A DNA stretch of 64,000 nucleotides, taken from Thermodesulfobacterium geofontis OPF15. GTDB taxonomy: Bacteria; Desulfobacterota; Thermodesulfobacteria; Thermodesulfobacteriales; Thermodesulfobacteriaceae. Positions 14,230-24,177 of this stretch are shown here, in pieces. The position numbers and the translations under genes are program-made. Under the pieces are notes generated by a model, which saw nothing but the letters and a program-made list of their open reading frames with translations, ran no database searches and was not told where the DNA came from. The DNA lies in contig NC_015682.1 of NCBI RefSeq assembly GCF_000215975.1, forward strand, positions 806,001-870,000, given 5' to 3'. The first letter of the stretch is position 1, and each line of letters begins with the position of its first letter.

Positions 14230-15531
14230 ATGAAAAAAACTAAAATTGATCTTGAAGACTTTTTGAAAACTATTTTGCCTGATCAAAAACTTCTCAAATT
14301 TTTGTCTTTAGCCCGAGATATTTCTAAAAAAAGAAGAGAATTTTTATATTTTGCAGGAGGAGTAGTAAGAGATTATCTTCTTAAAAGGCTTTACAAAAAG
14401 AGAATACCCAAACCTAAGGATTTAGATTTAGTGTTGCAGGGAAACTTAAAAAGTTTTTTGAAAGAGCTCTTAGAAAAGGTAAAAGGGCAAATCCTTTTTG
14501 AATCTCAATTTTTGACTTATAAAGTAAAGATAAACTTAAATGGGAAAGAATTTTTAATAGATTTTATAACTGCAAGAAAAGAAATTTATGAGGATATTGC
14601 TAAGCTTCCCAAAGTTTTTGCCTCCCATTTTGAAGATGATATTTTACGAAGGGACTTTACTATAAATGCACTTATAATAGGTCTTTCTCCACCTTATGAA
14701 GGGGTCTTAATTGATTTAGTTGAAGGGGAAGAAGATCTTAAGAAGGGTTTAATAAAACCTCTTTATCTAAATTCTTTTGTAGATGATCCTACGAGGATTT
14801 TTAGAGGAATTAGATATAAGATTAGATTTGGATTCAATTTTTCTGAGGATTTTTTTCTGGCACTAAAGAAATGTTTTGAAAAATCTGCCTTAAAAAAACT
14901 TTCTGGAACAAGATTGGCAAATGAATTGAAACTTTATTTAACCAAGGAACCAGAGAAGAACTTAAAAAATCTTTTAATGACAACTTATGAGTTAAATCTT
15001 TTTGAAGAGGCAGAGCTTAAAATTAATAAGAAAAATTTTAATTCTTTAATAAGTCTTTTAAAAGAATTAAAGGGAGAAATATCTGAAAGGGAAAAAGAAA
15101 AAATTTTTCTATTTGGGCTTGTTGATTCTCGATTTTTAGAAAGTCTTTATAGATTAGGATTTCCAGATTCAGAAATAAAAGAGTTGATAAAATACAAAAA
15201 ATTAATTGAAGAAAATTTATCCAATTGGGAAAAGCTATCTCTCTGGGAAAAAATAAAAATCTTTGAAAAAATACCTTCTATTTATCTTTTGACCCTTGGG
15301 ATTTATTTTCCCAAAATAAAAAAAGATCTAATAAAATTTTTTAAAGAGTATAGAAAAGTAAAACCTGAGCTTACAGGAGAGGAATTAATAAAACTTGGTG
15401 TTAAAGAGGGAAAAGAAATAGGAGCTTTGCTTGAATTGATTAGAAAAGAAAAAATAGAAGGAAAAATAAAAAATGAAGAAGATGAAAAAAATTTAGTAAT
15501 TCAATTTCTCTTGAACAAATCTAAAAATTAA
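14230..15531 (+). CDS. cca: CCA-adding enzyme / poly(A) polymerase family protein
   Basis: A 433-residue class II nucleotidyltransferase. The N-terminal head domain shows GGVVRDYLL near 43-51 and the catalytic DLD near 65 with a basic insert, followed by DDILRRDFTINAL and DDPTRIFRGIRYKIRFGF (neck domain). The C-terminal half is helical and lacks an obvious HD motif. It probably adds or repairs the tRNA 3' CCA, which fits the tRNA fragment here lacking an encoded CCA; poly(A) polymerase activity is the alternative. Confidence 0.82.
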   Translation: MKKTKIDLEDFLKTILPDQKLLKFLSLARDISKKRREFLYFAGGVVRDYLLKRLYKKRIPKPKDLDLVLQGNLKSFLKELLEKVKGQILFESQFLTYKVKINLNGKEFLIDFITARKEIYEDIAKLPKVFASHFEDDILRRDFTINALIIGLSPPYEGVLIDLVEGEEDLKKGLIKPLYLNSFVDDPTRIFRGIRYKIRFGFNFSEDFFLALKKCFEKSALKKLSGTRLANELKLYLTKEPEKNLKNLLMTTYELNLFEEAELKINKKNFNSLISLLKELKGEISEREKEKIFLFGLVDSRFLESLYRLGFPDSEIKELIKYKKLIEENLSNWEKLSLWEKIKIFEKIPSIYLLTLGIYFPKIKKDLIKFFKEYRKVKPELTGEELIKLGVKEGKEIGALLELIRKEKIEGKIKNEEDEKNLVIQFLLNKSKN

Positions 15532-15570
15532 ATTAAAATTTACCGAATAATTTAAAAAACCTCTTTTTCA

Positions 15571-17001
15571 ATGAACGACTGGATTCAGGAATTAGAAAAG
15601 CATTTTCATGAAAGTTTAAAAGAAGTAAAACCTGGATCTATTATTTCAGGAAAGATAATCAAAATTTCTGAAAATTTTGCTTTTGTTGATATAGGTTTAA
15701 AAAAAGAAGCTCTTTTACCCATAGAGGAAATAAGGAATAAGGAAGGAGAATTTATTTTGAGTGAAGGAGATGAAATAGAAGCTTTAGTTATTGGAAAAGA
15801 ACCTCAAGAAGGATTTTATATTTTATCTTTTAAAAAACTAAGAGAAAAAAAATTATGGGAAGAATTAAAAGAAGCTTACAAAGAAAGGAGACCCATTGAA
15901 GTAAAGGTTTTGGCTTTGAATAAGGGCGGTTATGAAGTAGAATTTGACTTTCTTCTAAAGGGCTTTATGCCCTATTCTCAAGCCTTTTTTAGAGATAAAC
16001 CCGAAAATTTAGACTCTTTGATTGGAAAAAAGATAAAGGTTGAAATTTTAGAAATAAAAAACGAAAGTTTCATTGTTTCAAGAAAAAAATTTTTAGAAAA
16101 AGAATATCAAAGAAAAAAAGAATTTCTAATTAATAAGATTAAAGCTGGGAAGCCAATAGAAGGGATAGTAAAAAAGAAAGTAGAGGGTGGATTTTTAATT
16201 GAAATAGAAGAGGTTTTAACAGGTTATTTACCTTATAAAGAATTAGATTGGAAAAGAATTGATAATCCCTCTGAGTATTTTAAAATAGGTGAAAAAATTA
16301 AAGTTAAGGCTTTAAATTACGATCCTGTAAAAGAGAAATTAAAATTAAGCATTAAAGCCCTTCTTCCTGATCCTTGGGGAAGGGTTTCTCAAAAATATAA
16401 AGAGGGAGATATTGTAAAGGGAAAGATTACCCAAATTTTTGATTTTGGAGCCTTTATAGAACTTGAGCCAGGAATAGAAGGATTTATTCCTGTAAAAGAA
16501 ATAACTTGGAATAAAAAGGTTAAAATTGATGAAATACTTGAAAAAGGAGATGAAGTTTCTGCTTTAATTTTAGAAATAAAGCCTTCTGAAAGAAAAATAT
16601 TATTAAGTTTAAGAAAGCTTCAACCTGATCCTTGGATTTCTGCAAGCAAGAACTATAAATTAGGAGAAATTGTAGAAGGAGTAATAGAAAAGTTTTTACC
16701 TAATGGATTATTAATAGGTTTAACTCCAGAACTTACAGCATTTATGCCTTTAAAAGAGTTTTTAAAAGATCTAAAAGTATATAAATATAAAAAAGAGCTT
16801 ACAGAATTTGAGGGCTTTAAAGTGGGAGATAAAATAAAAGGAAAAATCATTAATATTGATGAAGAAAAGAGAAAAATTCAAATTTCCTATTTAAAATATT
16901 TAGAAGATTTGGAAAATAAAGAAATAGAAGATTATAAAATGCAGGCTAAAGAAACTACTTTTATAACTTTAGGAGAAATTTTTAAGAAAAAAATTAATTA
17001 A
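15571..17001 (+). CDS. rpsA: 30S ribosomal protein S1
   Basis: A 476-residue protein with five recognisable S1 RNA-binding domains, starting near residues 20, 105, 193, 275 and 360 (for example PGSIISGKI, KGKITQIFDFGAFIEL, EGVIEKF). S1 brings structured or SD-poor mRNAs to the ribosome. Five domains is fewer than the six of Escherichia coli S1. There is no Shine-Dalgarno before the ATG, a feature also known for E. coli rpsA, where S1 controls its own translation. sppA follows after 15 bases. Confidence 0.9.
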   Translation: MNDWIQELEKHFHESLKEVKPGSIISGKIIKISENFAFVDIGLKKEALLPIEEIRNKEGEFILSEGDEIEALVIGKEPQEGFYILSFKKLREKKLWEELKEAYKERRPIEVKVLALNKGGYEVEFDFLLKGFMPYSQAFFRDKPENLDSLIGKKIKVEILEIKNESFIVSRKKFLEKEYQRKKEFLINKIKAGKPIEGIVKKKVEGGFLIEIEEVLTGYLPYKELDWKRIDNPSEYFKIGEKIKVKALNYDPVKEKLKLSIKALLPDPWGRVSQKYKEGDIVKGKITQIFDFGAFIELEPGIEGFIPVKEITWNKKVKIDEILEKGDEVSALILEIKPSERKILLSLRKLQPDPWISASKNYKLGEIVEGVIEKFLPNGLLIGLTPELTAFMPLKEFLKDLKVYKYKKELTEFEGFKVGDKIKGKIINIDEEKRKIQISYLKYLEDLENKEIEDYKMQAKETTFITLGEIFKKKIN

Positions 17002-17016
17002 AAAGAGAGGAAATAA

Positions 17017-17883
17017 ATGAAAAGACCTTGGCTTGTTTATGGACTTGCTTTTATTGGAGGATTGGTTGTTTTTCTTGTTTTACTTAGCTTTCTTCTCTCT
17101 TTTATAATGTTTTTCAAAGAAAAAGATTTTGGGAAACCCCAAATTGGAGTACTTGAAATAAAAGGGGTTATTTTAGATGCAGAAGAATATCTTATGGCTA
17201 TTAATGCAATGGCAAAAGATAGAAGCATTAAAGCAATAGTAGTAAGGATAGACTCCCCTGGAGGATCAGTTGGAGCTTCTCAGGAGATTTTTGAAGAATT
17301 AAAGAAAACAAGAATGAAAAAACCTGTTATAGTTTCTATGGGAAGTGTAGCAGCTTCAGGAGGTCTTTATGTATCCCTTGGAGGAACTAAAATTTTTGCT
17401 TCTCCAGGAACAGTTACAGGAAGTATTGGTGTTGTTTTAGAAATACCCAATATAGAAAAACTTTTAAAAAAAGTTGGGGTTGAGACAGAAACTATAAAAA
17501 GCGGAGCTTATAAAGATACAGGTTCAATCTATAGACCCTTAACTCCTGAAGAAAAAGAATATTTAAGAGAAAAAGTGAAACTTATTCATGATCAATTTAT
17601 AAAAGCTATCTCAGAGGAAAGAAAAATTCCCATAGAAAAGGTTAAAGAATTTGCTGATGGAAGAATTTTTACTGGAGAAGAGGCTTTATCCTTAGGATTA
17701 GTGGATGAGCTTGGTAATTTTTGGGATGCAGTAAATGAAGCAAAAAAATTGGCTAAAATTACCGAAGCAAAACTTGTTTTTTTACCTAAGAAAAAAGGCT
17801 TTCTTTCTAAAATTTTAGAAGAAAAGGGTTCTTCAATTTTAGAATCTATTTTTCTTAAACCCTGGTATATAGCGGTAAATTAA
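17017..17883 (+). CDS. sppA: signal peptide peptidase SppA, short form
   Basis: A membrane-bound serine protease that degrades cleaved signal peptides. One N-terminal transmembrane helix (about 8-33) anchors a single protease domain. The Ser/Lys dyad is S114 in VAASGGLYVS and K166 in IKSGAYKD, matching the 36-kDa Bacillus-type form. At 288 residues it is a single-domain enzyme unlike the doubled E. coli protein. An AGAGGA site precedes the ATG; the next gene starts two bases after the stop. Confidence 0.9.
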   Translation: MKRPWLVYGLAFIGGLVVFLVLLSFLLSFIMFFKEKDFGKPQIGVLEIKGVILDAEEYLMAINAMAKDRSIKAIVVRIDSPGGSVGASQEIFEELKKTRMKKPVIVSMGSVAASGGLYVSLGGTKIFASPGTVTGSIGVVLEIPNIEKLLKKVGVETETIKSGAYKDTGSIYRPLTPEEKEYLREKVKLIHDQFIKAISEERKIPIEKVKEFADGRIFTGEEALSLGLVDELGNFWDAVNEAKKLAKITEAKLVFLPKKKGFLSKILEEKGSSILESIFLKPWYIAVN

Positions 17884-17885
17884 TT

Positions 17886-19094
17886 ATGACCAAAAAAGAA
17901 CTTGCTGAAAAATTAAGCTATAAATTTTCAGATATTGATAAAGAAGATCTTGAATATATTGTGGAGCTTTTTTTTGAAATTATAAAAGAGGAATTAAAGA
18001 AAGGGAACAGAGTAGAACTTAGAAACTTTGGAATTTTTACCTTAAAAAAGACTAAAGGCACAATTTTTCAAAATCCCAAAAATAACCAAAGGTATTATGT
18101 TAAAGAAAAATATAGAGTTTTATTTAAAATTGGCAAAGAATTTAAAAAAAGATTAAATACTCCTTTTTTAGCTTCTTTAGACCTTGGGACTCAAACCTTC
18201 AGGCTTTGTATAGGTAAAAAATTTAATGGAGATGCACTGTTTTTAATGAAAAAAAGAGAAAATGTTAGATTAGGAGAAGGTTTAGGTATAGAGGGTATAA
18301 TTTCTCCTTCAGCCTTTGTTAGAGGTTTAGAATGTTTAAAAAAATTTAGAGAGGAGCTTTCTAAATATGAAATTGAGAATTATAAAGCAATAGGCACAGA
18401 AGTTTTTAGAAAAGCTAAAAATGCTAAAGAGTTTATAGAGAAAGCTAAAGAAGAAACCGGTTTTGAAATTGAAGTAATTTCTCCTGAGAAGGAAGTAGAA
18501 TTATCATTGAAAGGAATTATTTGGGGATTAAAAATACTTCCTACAGAAATTAAAAATTTTGTTACTGTTGATGTTGGTGGAGGTTCTTCAGAGATTGCTT
18601 ATATTAATGATGGAGAAAGAAAATGGAGCAAAAGTATTGATCTTGGTGCTGTAGTTTTAAAAGAAATTTTTAATTTAAAGTATCCTTTAAATGTAAAAGT
18701 TTTAAGATCGCTTAGGGAGTATATAAGAGAAAAACTTTCTTCAGTTCCTACAGATCATCCTGAAGAAATAATTATTACAGGAGGGACAGCCTCTCTTCTT
18801 GGTGGGCTTGATCTTAAACTTAATCAATATATTCCCGAAAAATTACATGGACATAGGATTACCAAAGAAAATTTAGAAAAATTAATAAAAAAACTTTCCA
18901 ATTTTGATTTAGAAAGATTAAGAAGAGTAAGAGGAATGGAAGAAGGAAGGGAAGATATAGTGCTTCCTGGGGCTTTAATTTATTTAGAAATATTAGAACA
19001 TTTTAACAAAGAAAGTATGCTCCTTAATGAATATGGAATTTTAGAGGGAACTTTACTTTCTTTAATTGAGGATTATAATTTAGCAAAATTATAA
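17886..19094 (+). CDS. HU/IHF-like domain fused to a Ppx/GppA phosphatase
   Basis: Residues 1-91 form an HU/IHF-type DNA-binding domain: TKKELAEKL at the start, VELRNFGIFTL (43-53), and the arm with QNP (62-64) where HU usually has RNP. From residue 93 the ASKHA phosphatase begins (FLASLDLGTQTFRLCIG), with EVFRKAKN, the phosphate-binding DVGGGSSE and GGTASLLGGL. This half matches exopolyphosphatase/guanosine pentaphosphatase and stops without the C-terminal HD-like domain. No start codon lies between the halves, so a real 402-residue fusion is the simplest reading. It could tie polyphosphate or (p)ppGpp hydrolysis to the nucleoid; that is inference. Confidence 0.85.
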   Translation: MTKKELAEKLSYKFSDIDKEDLEYIVELFFEIIKEELKKGNRVELRNFGIFTLKKTKGTIFQNPKNNQRYYVKEKYRVLFKIGKEFKKRLNTPFLASLDLGTQTFRLCIGKKFNGDALFLMKKRENVRLGEGLGIEGIISPSAFVRGLECLKKFREELSKYEIENYKAIGTEVFRKAKNAKEFIEKAKEETGFEIEVISPEKEVELSLKGIIWGLKILPTEIKNFVTVDVGGGSSEIAYINDGERKWSKSIDLGAVVLKEIFNLKYPLNVKVLRSLREYIREKLSSVPTDHPEEIIITGGTASLLGGLDLKLNQYIPEKLHGHRITKENLEKLIKKLSNFDLERLRRVRGMEEGREDIVLPGALIYLEILEHFNKESMLLNEYGILEGTLLSLIEDYNLAKL

Positions 19095-19123
19095 AAAACC
19101 AATTTTAATTAAAGGGTTCACCT

Positions 19124-20593
19124 ATGCTTGAAATTCTTTATGAGGCTTATACTTTCGATGATGTATTATTAGTTCCTGCTTATTCTGAGGTTTTACCAAA
19201 AGATGTAGATGTATCCACCTATATTACTCCTAAAATCAAACTTAATATTCCCATACTTTCTGCTGCTATGGATACTGTTACAGAAAGCAGAATGGCGATA
19301 AGTATTGCAAGAGAGGGAGGATTAGGGGTTATTCATAGAAATATGAGTATAGAGGAGCAAGTAAAAGAAGTAGAGAAGGTTAAAAAGTCTGAAAGCGGAA
19401 TGATATATGACCCTGTAGTAGTAAATCCAGATACCCCAATAAAAGAAGTTTTAAAATTGATGGAAGAATTTAGAATCTCTGGAATACCTGTTGTTGAGGG
19501 ACCAGAAAGAAAACTTGTAGGAATTGTTACTAATAGAGATTTAAGATTTGAAACCAATTTTGAGAGACCAGTCAAAGAGGTAATGACTAAAGAGAATCTT
19601 ATTACTGCAAAGCCTGGGATTACCTTAGATGAAGCAGTTAAGATATTACATCACTACAAAATTGAAAAACTCTTAATTGTAGATGACAACTTTTGTTTAA
19701 AAGGTCTTATTACTATAAAGGATATAGAAAAGATTAAAAAATATCCTAATGCTTGTAAAGATGAACTTGGTAGACTAAGGGTTGGTGCAGCTATAGGAGT
19801 TGGGAAAAATAGACTTGAGCATGCAGAGGCACTTTTAAAAGCAGGCTGTGATGTACTTTTTATTGATTCTGCCCATGGACATACCAAAAATGTCATAGAA
19901 ACTATTATTGAAATAAAATATCATTTTCCCGATTGCCAATTGGTGGCAGGGAATGTAGCAACTGCTGAAGGAGCAGAGGCGCTTATTAAAGCAGGAGCTG
20001 ATGGAATAAAAGTAGGTGTTGGACCTGGGTCTATTTGTACTACAAGAATTGTTGCAGGTGCAGGGGTTCCTCAAATTACAGCTATCCATAATTGTGCTGT
20101 AGTTGCTGACAAATACGGAGTGCCTGTAATAGCTGATGGAGGAATAAGATTTTCAGGAGATATTACCAAAGCTATCGCTGCAGGTGCTCATGCAGTAATG
20201 ATAGGAAATCTTTTTGCAGGAACTGAAGAAGCCCCAGGGGAAACTATACTCTATGAAGGCAGGACTTATAAATTTTATAGAGGTATGGGTTCTCTTTCTG
20301 CTATGTTTAAATCTGGTGGAAGGGAAAGATATGGACAAGAAGCTGAAGATATATCTAAATTTGTTCCAGAGGGAGTAGAAGGAAAAGTTCCCTATAGAGG
20401 ACCAGTTTCTAACATGATTTATCAGCTTGTAGGGGGGCTTAAGTCAGGAATGGGATATTGTGGATGCAGAAATATTGAAGAATTGAGAAAGAAAGCGAAA
20501 TTTATAAAGATAACACAAGCAGGTTATAGAGAAAGCCATGTACACAGTGTTAGTATTTTAAAAGAAGCACCAAATTACTGGGTGGGAAAATAA
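19124..20593 (+). CDS. guaB: inosine-5'-monophosphate dehydrogenase
   Basis: GuaB oxidises IMP to XMP with NAD, the committed step to GMP. The 489-residue chain is typical: a TIM barrel interrupted by a CBS pair (about 95-205), catalytic C305 in [10 protein letters not shown], and the mobile flap with Arg-Tyr-Gly-Gln near 405. An AAGGG site precedes the ATG. It follows the HU-Ppx/GppA gene, so guanine nucleotide supply and a possible ppGpp/polyphosphate phosphatase share a transcript. Confidence 0.96.
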   Translation: MLEILYEAYTFDDVLLVPAYSEVLPKDVDVSTYITPKIKLNIPILSAAMDTVTESRMAISIAREGGLGVIHRNMSIEEQVKEVEKVKKSESGMIYDPVVVNPDTPIKEVLKLMEEFRISGIPVVEGPERKLVGIVTNRDLRFETNFERPVKEVMTKENLITAKPGITLDEAVKILHHYKIEKLLIVDDNFCLKGLITIKDIEKIKKYPNACKDELGRLRVGAAIGVGKNRLEHAEALLKAGCDVLFIDSAHGHTKNVIETIIEIKYHFPDCQLVAGNVATAEGAEALIKAGADGIKVGVGPGSICTTRIVAGAGVPQITAIHNCAVVADKYGVPVIADGGIRFSGDITKAIAAGAHAVMIGNLFAGTEEAPGETILYEGRTYKFYRGMGSLSAMFKSGGRERYGQEAEDISKFVPEGVEGKVPYRGPVSNMIYQLVGGLKSGMGYCGCRNIEELRKKAKFIKITQAGYRESHVHSVSILKEAPNYWVGK

Positions 20594-20594
20594 A

Positions 20595-21806
20595 ATGCCC
20601 TTATTTGAATGGCAAGGAAAATCAGTTACAGGAGAAATAAGAAGTGGTGTTTTAGATGCTCCTAATCAACAACTGGTTGAGGTCTATTTAAGACGCTTAA
20701 ACATAATTCCTATCAAAATCAAACCTAAAAAAGAAACTACTTTTGCTCTCTTTAGAAGAAAATCTGTATCAGGAAAAGATCTTACTACTTTTACACGTCA
20801 ATTTGCAGTGGTATTGGAGGCAGGGCTTCCAATTGTAAAAAGCCTTGAAGTTCTTGCAGAACAACAGAAAAATCCATATTTTAAAAATGTCCTCAAAGAA
20901 ATTAAATTAAAAGTAGAAACAGGAAGTAGTTTAAGTGATGCTATGGCAGAATATCCTAAAGTATTCGATAGTCTTTATGTTCATATGGTAAGATCTGGAG
21001 AAACAAGCGGAAATCTTGATGTGATATTAAAAAGATTAGCAGGCTATTTAGAAAGAATATTAAGTTTAAAATCAAAAATAAAACATGCTATGGTTTATCC
21101 CTCACTTATAGTAATAGTTACCATAGCTGTAATCTCAATTATTATGCTATTTGTTATTCCTAAGTTTGCAGAAATTTATGAAAGTGCAGGACAGGCTCTT
21201 CCTTTACCAACCCAAATTTTAATCAGTATTAGCAATAATTTTGGGAAAATTCTTATAGTTTTTATTATTTTATTAGCAGGACTAATCATAGGAATTAGAT
21301 ATTACCGAAATACAGAAATAGGAAGATATAATACAGATAAAATAATTTTTAGTCTTCCCCTTTTAGGAGAACTTTTTAAAAAAGCTGCTGTTGCAAGAGT
21401 GGCTCGTACTCTTGCAAATCTCATAGGGGGAGGAGTTCCTTTGTTGCCAGCCTTAACCATAGCAGGTGAAACTTCAGGAAATAAAGTTTTAGAGAAGGCT
21501 ATGGAGGAAGTAAGAATAAATGTATCTGCAGGTCAATCCCTTGCAGATCCTATGTTTTATACAGGAGTATTTCCTTATCTTTTAGTAGAAATGGTTAGAG
21601 TAGGAGAACTTACTGGTAGATTGGAAGATATGTTAAATAGAGTAGCTGACTTTTTTGAAGAAGAAGTGGATAGAATGGTTAATACTTTGTCAACTCTTAT
21701 AGAGCCTATACTTATAGTATTTCTTGGAATTGTAATAGGTGGTATTTTAATTTCTTTATATTTACCTATCTTCAAACTTGGAGAAGTAATAGGAGGAATG
21801 AAATAA
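20595..21806 (+). CDS. pilC: type IV pilus / type II secretion platform protein PilC/GspF
   Basis: A 403-residue inner-membrane platform protein. Two T2SSF domains (about 65-190 and 270-390) flank three transmembrane helices (near 170-190, 215-240 and 370-395). The first domain opens with FTRQFAVVLEAGLPIVKSL and the second with ARVARTLANLIGGGVPLLPAL. It couples the cytoplasmic ATPase to pilin assembly. No pilB or pilT is nearby, but pilin genes lie at 27289-28196 and could be clients. Confidence 0.92.
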   Translation: MPLFEWQGKSVTGEIRSGVLDAPNQQLVEVYLRRLNIIPIKIKPKKETTFALFRRKSVSGKDLTTFTRQFAVVLEAGLPIVKSLEVLAEQQKNPYFKNVLKEIKLKVETGSSLSDAMAEYPKVFDSLYVHMVRSGETSGNLDVILKRLAGYLERILSLKSKIKHAMVYPSLIVIVTIAVISIIMLFVIPKFAEIYESAGQALPLPTQILISISNNFGKILIVFIILLAGLIIGIRYYRNTEIGRYNTDKIIFSLPLLGELFKKAAVARVARTLANLIGGGVPLLPALTIAGETSGNKVLEKAMEEVRINVSAGQSLADPMFYTGVFPYLLVEMVRVGELTGRLEDMLNRVADFFEEEVDRMVNTLSTLIEPILIVFLGIVIGGILISLYLPIFKLGEVIGGMK

Positions 21807-21829
21807 TCTATTAGATAGGAAATGGGTGA

Positions 21830-22768
21830 ATGTTTAGAATATACAAATCTGAAAATGGTTTGCTTGTTCCTGCAGATAAACCCTCACCTCATACATGGGT
21901 TTGTCTTTTTAATCCCTCAGAAGAAGAAATTTCTTATATAGAACAAAAATTTAAAATCCTTCCAGAATTTTTAAGATATCCCTTGGATGAAGAAGAAAGA
22001 CCTCGCATAGAAAAGGAAGAACAACAGATTTTAATTATATTGAGAATTCCTGATGTAGTTTCAAAAGGTCTTTTTATAAGATACGAAACTATTCCCCTTG
22101 GTATCATTTTAACCGAAGAAAATATAATCACAGTTTGTTTAAAGGATCATCCTATATTTGAAGAATTTATAGCTATTGCTAATAAAAGCAAAACCTTTAA
22201 TTTAGCAAAACCAGTTTATTTTATTTTAAATTTCATCTTAGCTGTGACCTCTCTTTATATTAAACTTTTGCGTCAAATTGATAGAACTCTTGAAGAATAT
22301 GAAGAGGAGGTTTTTAGGGCTATTGAAAATGAGGAAATTATAAAAATGTTAAGTATTGAAAAAACACTTACCTATTTTAATACCTCCCTTCAAGGAAATG
22401 ACACAGTTCTTATCAAGATTCAAAGCGGAAGATATCTTCATTTAGCAGAGGAAGAAATGGAGCTTTTAGAAGATGTTCAGATTGAGAATAGACAAGCTAT
22501 AGAAATGACAAAAGTTTTTCTAAATATTATGGCAAATACAATGGATGCCTATACCTCAATAATTAATAACAATCTTAACTTAATTATGAAATTTTTAGCA
22601 AGTATTGCTATAATTCTTGCCATCCCTAATATTATTTACAGTATGTATGGAATGAATATTCCCTTACCTTTTCAGGGCTCTTCTTATGCCTTCTTTTTTG
22701 TTAATATTCTGACTTTTCTTTTATGTTTCTTTGTTTTCTTTGTCCTTCGCAAAAAAAGATATCTTTAA
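21830..22768 (+). CDS. corA: CorA-family divalent cation transporter
   Basis: A 312-residue inner-membrane channel for Mg2+ or related metals. A cytoplasmic funnel domain and a long helical stalk precede two C-terminal transmembrane helices; the selectivity motif YGMN (SMYGMNIPL, near 268) ends the first. The final basic run Arg-Lys-Lys-Arg is typical of the cytoplasmic tail. The GMN motif is complete, so transport is expected; Co2+ or Zn2+ are alternative substrates. Confidence 0.9.
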   Translation: MFRIYKSENGLLVPADKPSPHTWVCLFNPSEEEISYIEQKFKILPEFLRYPLDEEERPRIEKEEQQILIILRIPDVVSKGLFIRYETIPLGIILTEENIITVCLKDHPIFEEFIAIANKSKTFNLAKPVYFILNFILAVTSLYIKLLRQIDRTLEEYEEEVFRAIENEEIIKMLSIEKTLTYFNTSLQGNDTVLIKIQSGRYLHLAEEEMELLEDVQIENRQAIEMTKVFLNIMANTMDAYTSIINNNLNLIMKFLASIAIILAIPNIIYSMYGMNIPLPFQGSSYAFFFVNILTFLLCFFVFFVLRKKRYL

Positions 22769-22782
22769 AAAAGGGTATTTAA

Positions 22783-23529
22783 ATGGACCTTTTTGCGGCA
22801 TTTTTTCTTGGTCTAATTCAAGGATTAACAGAATTTCTTCCTATTTCAAGCACAGGGCACCTTATTTTGGTAGAAAAATTTTTTAATACCTTTACTTCTC
22901 TTTCCTTTGATGCTTTTATTCATCTTGGTTCATTTTTTGCGATAGTTAGTTATTTTTGGAAAGACCTAAGAGAAATTTGGAATTATAAATGGTTTATTTT
23001 GGTCTCAGCTTTCCCTGGTGCAATTGCAGGTTTTACTTTAGAACACATAGTAGAAACCTATTTAAGAACACCTTTTATAGTAGGGTTAGGATTAATAATT
23101 ATGAGTATTCCCATGATCTTAGGGGAGATTATGGGGAAAAAGAGCTCTGAAATTAAAGAGCTTAATTTTTTAAAAGCTTTTATTATAGGGGTTTTTCAAG
23201 CTTTAGCTCTTATTCCAGGAACATCAAGAAGTGGGATAACTATTTCAGCTGGGCTTTTGTTAGGACTTAAAAGAGAAGTTTCTGCCCGATACTCCTTTTT
23301 AGCAGGGGCACCTCTTATTCTTGGAGCAGGACTTTATGAAGGTATAAAGCTCTTTAAATCTTCCTTTATCCCTTTAGACCTTGCTTTAGTAGGTTTTTTT
23401 TCTTCAGGGGTTTTTAGCTTTTTAGCTATAGCTTTTTTAATCCCTTTTTTAAAGCGTCACTCCCTTTATCCCTTTGTAATTTACAGAATTCTGTTAGGCT
23501 TGCTCATAATATTTTACTTTGGAAGTTAA
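22783..23529 (+). CDS. uppP: undecaprenyl-diphosphatase
   Basis: UppP (BacA) dephosphorylates undecaprenyl pyrophosphate at the outer face of the inner membrane, recycling the lipid carrier for peptidoglycan and LPS. The 248-residue polytopic protein has both signature blocks: GLTEFLPISSTGHL near residues 14-27 and PGTSRSGITISAG near 146-158. An AAAGGG site lies before the ATG. Sharing the array with murA fits an envelope role. Confidence 0.95.
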   Translation: MDLFAAFFLGLIQGLTEFLPISSTGHLILVEKFFNTFTSLSFDAFIHLGSFFAIVSYFWKDLREIWNYKWFILVSAFPGAIAGFTLEHIVETYLRTPFIVGLGLIIMSIPMILGEIMGKKSSEIKELNFLKAFIIGVFQALALIPGTSRSGITISAGLLLGLKREVSARYSFLAGAPLILGAGLYEGIKLFKSSFIPLDLALVGFFSSGVFSFLAIAFLIPFLKRHSLYPFVIYRILLGLLIIFYFGS

Positions 23530-23535
23530 TAAATA

Positions 23536-24177
23536 ATGGCTGAGATTAAAAACCTTACCTTAGAAACAGAAGAAATTTCTATAAGAGGAGAAACTCTAAA
23601 AATTTTTCTTCCTGCAAAATTGGAAGAAATCTTTCAAGGAGACCCTTTTTTAGAAGTAGAAAAATTCCCCTTTTGGGCAAAGATTTGGGAAGCAAGTCTT
23701 GTTCTTGCTGATTATGTAGCAACCCTTGAGCCTCCCAAAAAAATTTTAGAACTTGGAGCAGGACTCGGAGTTCCAAGCCTTGTAGCTGCAAAGTTTGGAC
23801 ATGATGTTCTTGCCACAGATTATGAAGAACTTCCCCTTGAATTCATAAAACTTTCAGCTAAAGAAAATAATCTAAAGGTTAAAACAAAAATCTTAGATTG
23901 GAGAAATCCCGATCTTTCTCAAAAATTTGATTTAATAATAGGCTCAGAAATAGTTTTTAGAAAAAGCCTTTTTGAACCATTAATTGAACTTTTTAAAAAC
24001 TATCTTGAAGATGAAGGAGAAGTAATTTTATCCCATCCCTCAGAAAGAAAAAGGGTCTTAATTCCCTTTTTGTATGAAGCGCAAAAATATTTTAAAGTTT
24101 TAACAAGTATAAGAAGATTTAAAAGTAATGGAGAAGCTGTGGAAATAATTTTAAATAAACTTTTGAAAATTAAATGA
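23536..24177 (+). CDS. METTL-like SAM-dependent methyltransferase
   Basis: A 213-residue protein of the nicotinamide N-methyltransferase/METTL20 type (Methyltransf_16 group). The SAM-binding motif ILELGAGLGVPSL is near residues 70-82, and DLIIGSEIVF near 130-139 is the post-I motif typical of lysine methyltransferases of this group. The substrate is unknown; a protein lysine is plausible. Its stop overlaps the prmC start. Confidence 0.72.
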   Translation: MAEIKNLTLETEEISIRGETLKIFLPAKLEEIFQGDPFLEVEKFPFWAKIWEASLVLADYVATLEPPKKILELGAGLGVPSLVAAKFGHDVLATDYEELPLEFIKLSAKENNLKVKTKILDWRNPDLSQKFDLIIGSEIVFRKSLFEPLIELFKNYLEDEGEVILSHPSERKRVLIPFLYEAQKYFKVLTSIRRFKSNGEAVEIILNKLLKIK

